NCBI RefSeq assembly: GCF_001665605.1 | Contig: NZ_LZSV01000038.1 | Span: 62,001-126,000 of the forward strand | Direction: 5' to 3' | Origin: Mycobacterium sp. 852014-50255_SCH5639931 | Lineage (GTDB): Bacteria; Actinomycetota; Actinomycetes; Mycobacteriales; Mycobacteriaceae | DNA: 64,000 bases | Part shown: positions 59,331 to 64,000 of the stretch, in pieces | How the letters are laid out: every line of letters starts with the position of its first letter | How positions within the stretch are numbered: the first letter of the stretch is position 1 | Program-made: the position numbers and the translations under genes | Notes under the pieces: generated by a model | Databases searched by the model: none | What the model was told of the DNA's origin: nothing | Seen by the model: only the letters and a program-made list of their open reading frames with translations

Positions 59331-60380
59331 GTGACGGTTATAAATCGCATGGACACGCTCGCCGAAGACATGATGGCCGACGTCACGAATTCACCCGCCG
59401 GTTACGCCGGTGTGGAGGGTGACGAGCAGTGGGCCGCCGAGATTCGCCGACTGGCGAAGCTGCGCGGCGCCACGGTGCTCGCGCACAACTACCAGCTGCC
59501 CGCCATCCAGGACGTCGCCGACCACGTCGGGGACTCACTGGCGCTGTCGCGGATCGCCGCCGAGGCGCCCGAGGACACCATCGTGTTCTGCGGGGTGCAC
59601 TTCATGGCCGAGACCGCCAAGATCCTCAGCCCCGACAAGACGGTCCTCATCCCGGATCAGCGGGCCGGCTGCTCACTGGCCGACTCCATCACCCCCGACG
59701 AGTTGCGCGCCTGGAAGGACGAGCACCCCGGCGCCGTCGTCGTCTCCTACGTCAACACCACCGCCGCCGTGAAGGCGCTCACCGACATCTGCTGCACCTC
59801 GTCCAACGCGGTCGACGTGGTCGAGTCCATCGACCCCGACCGGGAGGTGCTGTTCTGCCCGGACCAGTTCCTCGGCGCACACGTGCGCCGGGTGACCGGC
59901 CGCACGAACATGCACGTGTGGGCCGGTGAATGTCACGTGCACGCCGGGATCAACGGCGACGAGCTGTCCGAGCAGGCGCGGGCGAACCCCGACGCCGACC
60001 TCTACGTCCATCCCGAATGCGGTTGTGCCACTTCGGCGTTGTACCTCGCCGGCGAGGGCGCCTTCCCGGCGGATCGGGTGAAGATCCTGTCCACCGGCGG
60101 CATGCTCGACGCGGCGCACCAAACCCAGGCCCGCAAGGTGCTGGTCGCCACCGAGGTCGGCATGCTGCATCAGCTGCGCCGGGCCGCCCCGCAGGTCGAC
60201 TTCCGCGCGGTCAACGACCGGGCGTCCTGCAAGTACATGAAGATGATCACGCCCGCGGCCCTGCTGCGCTGCCTGGTGGACGGGGCCGACGAAGTCGATG
60301 TCGACCCGGAGATCGCGGCGGCGGGCCGCCGCAGCGTGCAGCGAATGATCGAAATCGGTCAGCCGGGCGGCGGCGAATGA
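59331..60380 (+). CDS. nadA: Quinolinate synthase A
   Basis: 349 residues, [4Fe-4S] enzyme condensing iminoaspartate with dihydroxyacetone phosphate. Cluster-region cysteines are in RAGCSLADS (Cys114), the WAGECHVHAG segment and the HPECGCATSA block; VLAHNYQLPAIQDVADHVGDSL opens the active site. The GTG at 59331 has AAGGAG seven bases upstream. The first gene of nadABC; the nadB start overlaps its stop (ATGA). Longer upstream frames would cross the NrtR box and are rejected. Confidence 0.96.
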   Translation: MTVINRMDTLAEDMMADVTNSPAGYAGVEGDEQWAAEIRRLAKLRGATVLAHNYQLPAIQDVADHVGDSLALSRIAAEAPEDTIVFCGVHFMAETAKILSPDKTVLIPDQRAGCSLADSITPDELRAWKDEHPGAVVVSYVNTTAAVKALTDICCTSSNAVDVVESIDPDREVLFCPDQFLGAHVRRVTGRTNMHVWAGECHVHAGINGDELSEQARANPDADLYVHPECGCATSALYLAGEGAFPADRVKILSTGGMLDAAHQTQARKVLVATEVGMLHQLRRAAPQVDFRAVNDRASCKYMKMITPAALLRCLVDGADEVDVDPEIAAAGRRSVQRMIEIGQPGGGE

Positions 60381-61951
60381 CCGTCCGCCCCTCCTGGACC
60401 CACAGCGCCGACGTCGTCGTCATCGGTACCGGTGTCGCGGGATTGGCCGCGGCGCTGGCCGCCCATAGCGCCGGCCGCAGCGTCGTCGTGCTGAGTAAGG
60501 CCGACCAGGCGAAGGGTGGCACCGCGACCCATTACGCGCAGGGCGGCATCGCGGTGGTCTTGCCCGACAACGATGACTCGGTGGAGGCCCACGTCGCGGA
60601 CACCCTGGCGGCCGGCGCCGGCCTCTGCGACCCCGACGCGGTGTATTCCATCGTCGCCGACGGGTACCGGGCGGTGTCCGAATTGGTCGGTGCCGGAGCG
60701 CGATTCGACGAGGCATACCCGGGCTGCTGGGACGTGACGCGCGAGGGCGGGCACTCGCGGCGGCGGATCGTGCACGCCGGCGGCGATGCCACCGGAGCCG
60801 AGGTGCAGCGGGCGCTCGACCACGCCGCGGCCCGGCTGGACATCCGCGCCGGCCATGTGGCGCTGCGGGTGCTGCACAACGATGCCGCCGTCACCGGGGT
60901 CCTGCTGGGCAGCGTGGACGGCTACGGAATCATCAACGCGCCCGCGGTGATCCTGGCCTCCGGAGGTCTCGGGCACCTCTACGGCGCGACCACCAATCCC
61001 GAGGGCTCCACCGGTGACGGAATCGCGCTGGCACTGTGGGCCGGCGTCGCGGTCAGCGACCTGGAGTTCATCCAGTTCCATCCGACGATGCTCTTCGGTG
61101 GGAGCGGCGGCCGGCGCCCGCTGGTCACCGAGGCCATCCGCGGCGAGGGCGCGATACTCCTTGACCGGCAAGGCAATTCGGTGACGGCCGGTGTTCATCC
61201 GATGGGCGATCTGGCGCCGCGTGACGTCGTCGCCGCGGCCATCGACACCCGGTTGAAGGCCACCGGCGACCCGTGCGTCTTCCTCGACGCGCGCGGCATC
61301 GAAGGTTTCGCGACCCGGTTCCCGACAGTGACCGCCGCCTGCCGCGCAGCCGGCATCGACCCCGTCCGTCAGCCCATCCCGGTCGTGCCGGGGGCGCACT
61401 ACAGCTGCGGCGGCGTCGCCACCGATGTGCACGGCCAGACGGAATTGCCCGGCCTGTTCGCCGCCGGCGAGGTGGCGCGCACCGGACTGCACGGCGCCAA
61501 TCGGCTGGCGTCCAACAGCCTGCTGGAGGGCCTGGTGGTCGGTGGCCGCGCCGGGAAAGCCGCGGCCGCGCACGCGATGGCGGCCGGGCGCGTCAGGGCT
61601 GTCGAGCCCGAGCCCATCGCCCACACCGCCCCGGAACGCGGCGCATTGCAGGCCGCGATGAGCCGCGACGCCTCGGTGGTGCGCGACGCCGCCGGGCTGC
61701 ACCGCTTGTCCGAGACGCTGTCGGGGGCGCGGGTGCGCCCCATCGCCGGCCGCCGCGACTTCGAGGACGTCGCGTTGACCGTCGCCGCCCGCGCGGTGAC
61801 CGCCGCGGCCCTGGCCCGCAACGAGAGCCGGGGCTGCCACCATCGCGCCGAATACCCGGACCCCGCACCGGAACAGGCCCGCAGCAGCGTGCTGCGGCTG
61901 GCCGACGACCACAACTCGGTGCTGGTGGAGGCGCTGGCGGCGGTGGGCTGA
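60377..61951 (+). CDS. nadB: L-aspartate oxidase
   Basis: 524 residues, FAD-dependent, producing iminoaspartate for NadA. The dinucleotide motif is VVIGTGVAGLAAALAA; HYAQGGIAVVL, the EFIQFHPTM block and the C-terminal GANRLASNSLLEGLVVGGR are family hallmarks of the succinate dehydrogenase/fumarate reductase-like flavoproteins. The ATG overlaps the nadA stop; its own TGA overlaps the nadC ATG (TGATG). Confidence 0.96.
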   Translation: MTVRPSWTHSADVVVIGTGVAGLAAALAAHSAGRSVVVLSKADQAKGGTATHYAQGGIAVVLPDNDDSVEAHVADTLAAGAGLCDPDAVYSIVADGYRAVSELVGAGARFDEAYPGCWDVTREGGHSRRRIVHAGGDATGAEVQRALDHAAARLDIRAGHVALRVLHNDAAVTGVLLGSVDGYGIINAPAVILASGGLGHLYGATTNPEGSTGDGIALALWAGVAVSDLEFIQFHPTMLFGGSGGRRPLVTEAIRGEGAILLDRQGNSVTAGVHPMGDLAPRDVVAAAIDTRLKATGDPCVFLDARGIEGFATRFPTVTAACRAAGIDPVRQPIPVVPGAHYSCGGVATDVHGQTELPGLFAAGEVARTGLHGANRLASNSLLEGLVVGGRAGKAAAAHAMAAGRVRAVEPEPIAHTAPERGALQAAMSRDASVVRDAAGLHRLSETLSGARVRPIAGRRDFEDVALTVAARAVTAAALARNESRGCHHRAEYPDPAPEQARSSVLRLADDHNSVLVEALAAVG

Positions 61952-62802
61952 TGATGCTGCCCGACGAACGAAGCGCCGCTCAGGACACCATCCGGCGCGG
62001 TCTGGAAGAGGACCTGCGCTACGGCCCCGACATCACCACCCTCGCGACGGTGCCCGCCGGTGCGGTGGCCACGGCGTCGATGGTGCCCCGCGAGCCGGGC
62101 GTGATCGCCGGCGTCGAGGTCGCGCTGCTGGTCCTCGACGCCGTCCTCGCCGGGGGCTACGAAGTGGTGCACAGCGTCGAGGACGGCGCCCGGCTGCAGC
62201 CGGGCGAGCCGATGCTGACCGTGCGCGCGGACGCCCGCGGCCTGCTCACCGCCGAGCGGACCATGCTGAACCTGGTGTGTCACCTGTCGGGCATCGCCAC
62301 CACGACGGCGGCCTGGGTCGAGGCCGTGGAGGGCACCAAGGCCAAGGTCCGCGACACCCGCAAAACCCTGCCCGGGCTGCGCGCGCTGCAGAAGTACGCG
62401 GTGCGGGTCGGCGGCGGCGTCAACCACCGGATGGGGCTCGGCGATGCGGCGCTGATCAAGGACAACCACGTGGTCGCCGCGGGCTCGGTGGTGGACGCGC
62501 TGCGGGCGGTGCGCGACGCGGCGCCGGATCTGCCGTGCGAGGTGGAGGTGGACTCCCTCGAGCAGCTGGACGAGGTGCTGGGCGAAAAGCCGGAACTGGT
62601 GCTGCTGGACAACTTCCCGGTGTGGCAGGCGCAGATGGCCGTGCAGCGTCGCGACGCGCGCGCCCCCGCCGTGCTGCTCGAGGCCTCCGGCGGGCTCAGC
62701 CTGGAAAACGCCGCCACCTACGCGGCAACCGGGGTGGACTACCTGGCCGTCGGCGCGCTGACGCACTCGGTGCGCGCGCTCGATGTCGGCCTGGACATGT
62801 AA
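61951..62802 (+). CDS. nadC: Nicotinate-nucleotide pyrophosphorylase (quinolinate phosphoribosyltransferase)
   Basis: 283 residues. It converts quinolinate and PRPP to nicotinic acid mononucleotide. Conserved blocks: EEDLRYGPDITT, NLVCHLSGIATTTA, RDTRKTLPGLRALQKYAV (substrate Arg/Lys), HRMGLGDAALIKDNH, and LLEASGGLSLENAATYA. Either ATG at 61951 or 61954 can start it; the first overlaps the nadB stop. Last gene of the operon. Confidence 0.95.
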   Translation: MMLPDERSAAQDTIRRGLEEDLRYGPDITTLATVPAGAVATASMVPREPGVIAGVEVALLVLDAVLAGGYEVVHSVEDGARLQPGEPMLTVRADARGLLTAERTMLNLVCHLSGIATTTAAWVEAVEGTKAKVRDTRKTLPGLRALQKYAVRVGGGVNHRMGLGDAALIKDNHVVAAGSVVDALRAVRDAAPDLPCEVEVDSLEQLDEVLGEKPELVLLDNFPVWQAQMAVQRRDARAPAVLLEASGGLSLENAATYAATGVDYLAVGALTHSVRALDVGLDM

Positions 62803-62807
62803 GGGTC

Positions 62808-63374
62808 CTAGCCGCGCAGCAGCGTGCGCGCGGCCGGTTTGGCGGCGTCGAGCGCGCCGGCGTCACCGGAGATCCTGGACAGGATCAGCGCTCCCTCGAT
62901 CAGCGAGATCACGGCCAGCGCCACCCGTTTCGCCTCGGCCGCCGACCAGCCGTCGGAGCACAGCCGCTGCTCGACCGCCGCACACCAGCCCCTGAACGCG
63001 CGGGCCGACGCGTCGCGCACCAGCGGGCTGGCGTTCACCGACTCGGTGGCGATCGGCTCGATCGGGCAGCCGTCGCGCCGATCGCCGGCCAACCCCGCGG
63101 CGAGCAGATCGATCCAGCGGTCGACGATGTCTGCCGCCGGCCGGCCCGTCGCCAGGAACCGCCGCAGCAGTTGTTCGATGCCGGCGCCTTCGGTTTCGAC
63201 GACCGCCGCGGCCAGCTGTTGTTTGCCCTGTGGGAAGTGGTGATACAGCGAACCGGGCTTGACGCCGGCTTCCTCGAGGATCTGGTTCAGGCCTGTCGCC
63301 GCGTAGCCCTGGCGGCGAAACAGCGTGGCGGCCCTATCGATCAACGCGGTGCGGCTGCGGTCGGGTCTCGGCAC
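62808..63374 (-). CDS. TetR-family transcriptional regulator
   Basis: 188 residues from the GTG at 63374. The N-terminal helix-turn-helix reads TALIDRAATLFRRQGYAATGLNQILEEAGV followed by SLYHHFPQGKQQL; the rest is a helical ligand-binding domain with Cys-containing segments (DGCPIEPIA, GWCAAVEQRLC). The domain resembles LmrA/YxaF-type TetR regulators. Divergent from the alcohol dehydrogenase gene, with a perfect 18-base palindrome between them. Longer frames upstream overlap the dehydrogenase and are rejected. Confidence 0.88.
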   Translation of the reverse strand: MPRPDRSRTALIDRAATLFRRQGYAATGLNQILEEAGVKPGSLYHHFPQGKQQLAAAVVETEGAGIEQLLRRFLATGRPAADIVDRWIDLLAAGLAGDRRDGCPIEPIATESVNASPLVRDASARAFRGWCAAVEQRLCSDGWSAAEAKRVALAVISLIEGALILSRISGDAGALDAAKPAARTLLRG

Positions 63375-63387
63375 ACTATTGACTTTA

Positions 63388-63405
63388 CTTGAGTGATCAC
63401 TCAAG
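63388..63405. promoter_or_regulatory. TetR operator: perfect 18-base palindrome in a promoter spacer
   Basis: CTTGAGTGATCACTCAAG, fully palindromic. On the plus strand TTGACT (63379-63384) and AAGAAT (63403-63408), 18 bases apart, form a likely promoter for the dehydrogenase; the palindrome fills the spacer, so bound repressor would exclude polymerase. The -10-like element ends six bases before the ATG at 63415. Confidence 0.8.
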
Positions 63406-63414
63406 AATGCAGAG

Positions 63415-64000
63415 ATGAGGCAGCTGACGTACGAAGACACCGGGCGATACGCGTGGCGTGAGCTGCCCGAACCCCAGCTCAGCGCTCCCGAGCAGGCGCT
63501 GGTCCGGCCGCTGACGGTGGCGTGTTGCGACCTCGACGTCGCGGTGTGCAATGGGCGGCTGCCCTTGCCGCCGGGGTACGCGGTGGGCCACGAAGGATTG
63601 GCCGAGGTCGTCGCCGTCGGCGATGAGGTCAGGGGCGCCCGGGTCGGCGACCGCGTCGTGGTGCCGTTTCAGATCAGCTGCGGGGCCTGCCGCGAATGCC
63701 GCCGCGGCGTGACCGGTTCGTGCAGCGTAGTGCCATTGATGGCGGCCTACGGGATGGCACCGATCGCCGGCCTTGACGGCGGCGGCTTTATGTCGGATCT
63801 GGTGCTGGTCCCGTACGCCGACGCGATGCTCATCCCGTTGCCCGACGCCGTCGACCCCGTCTCCATCGCGTCCCTGTCGGACAACATTCCCGACGGCTGG
63901 CGCACCGTCGGGCCGTTTGGGGCAGAACTGGAGGCACTGGATCCGGTCGATCGCCGCGTCCTCGTGCTCGGACGGCTGTCGATCGGCCTGTACTCGGCTG
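63415..64000 (+). CDS. Zinc-dependent medium-chain alcohol dehydrogenase (partial, cut by window end)
   Basis: The frame is open from the ATG at 63415 to the last base, 195 codons. GroES-like fold with catalytic-zinc ligands Cys38 (CCDLD) and His59-Glu60 (VGHEGLAEV), and a complete structural-zinc site Cys89, Cys92, Cys95 and Cys103 (CGACRECRRGVTGSC). The NAD(P)-binding domain has just begun (RRVLVLGRLSIGLYSA, an altered glycine motif: GRLSIG instead of GxGxxG). Substrate unknown; probably repressed by the divergent TetR protein. Confidence 0.88.
   Translation, partial: MRQLTYEDTGRYAWRELPEPQLSAPEQALVRPLTVACCDLDVAVCNGRLPLPPGYAVGHEGLAEVVAVGDEVRGARVGDRVVVPFQISCGACRECRRGVTGSCSVVPLMAAYGMAPIAGLDGGGFMSDLVLVPYADAMLIPLPDAVDPVSIASLSDNIPDGWRTVGPFGAELEALDPVDRRVLVLGRLSIGLYSA

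Overview
This window is actinobacterial chromosome, about two-thirds G+C. Gene content and order point to a slow-growing mycobacterium of the Mycobacterium avium complex (MAC). From ileS to nadC the order follows M. tuberculosis Rv1535–Rv1596: ileS, dinX, ansA, lspA, an RluD-type synthase, lprI, glbN, fcr2-like, dnaE1, fadD11, plsB1, an Rv1558-type gene, ilvA, treZYX, ripD, bioA-F-D-B, nadABC. The MAC placement comes from the left edge, which carries the end of a reductase-terminated non-ribosomal peptide synthetase of the kind that finishes the glycopeptidolipid (GPL) core. In M. tuberculosis this position holds only GPL-like remnants (Rv1523–Rv1526c). These comparisons are from memory, not from an alignment.

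Layout. 1–8.0 kb: NRPS terminus, an AhpD-fold protein and a nitronate monooxygenase. 8.0–12.4 kb: two RNA-controlled genes, an Rv1535-like small protein behind an M-box Mg2+ riboswitch leader that also carries a 26-codon upstream ORF, and ileS behind a translational T-box whose Shine-Dalgarno sequestering helix can be read directly. 12.4–22.4 kb: a proline-rich membrane protein, dinX, ansA, lspA/rluD, a methyltransferase, lprI–glbN, two short-chain dehydrogenases and an SRPBCC protein. 22.5–26.0 kb: dnaE1. 26.1–36.9 kb: core genes (fadD11–plsB1, Rv1558-like, ilvA) interleaved with accessory pairs: a MerR-controlled MBL/PPOX/VOC group, a DUF6065 protein beside a monooxygenase relic, and a MocR regulator with its PPOX partner. 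37.2–47.4 kb: trehalose genes treX–treY–treZ behind an acyltransferase, then the non-catalytic NlpC/P60 protein RipD and a membrane protein. 47.5–51.2 kb: bioA–bioF–bioD plus a 2H phosphoesterase. 51.2–55.0 kb: a compact minus-strand set of four genes (57-aa membrane protein, large polytopic protein with a YtkA/FixH-like exported domain, cupredoxin-like lipoprotein, second polytopic protein). M. tuberculosis carries prophage phiRv1 about here. 55.1–57.1 kb: bioB, bsaP and a membrane protein. 57.1–62.8 kb: a lipase, the NrtR-type regulator and nadA–nadB–nadC. 62.8–64 kb: a TetR regulator divergent from a zinc alcohol dehydrogenase cut by the window end.

Three cofactor/osmolyte pathways are nearly complete here: biotin from KAPA synthesis onward, de novo NAD, and both trehalose-from-glycogen steps plus debranching. 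Regulation is unusually legible: two riboswitch-class leaders and five operator-like dyads or repeats beside their likely regulators (MerR, MocR, NrtR, TetR, and possible MtrA-type repeats near ripD). Many genes have a TANNNT hexamer 6–9 bases before the start codon, which suggests leaderless mRNAs. The best candidate for an undescribed system is the four-gene cupredoxin/membrane operon at 51.2–55.0 kb.
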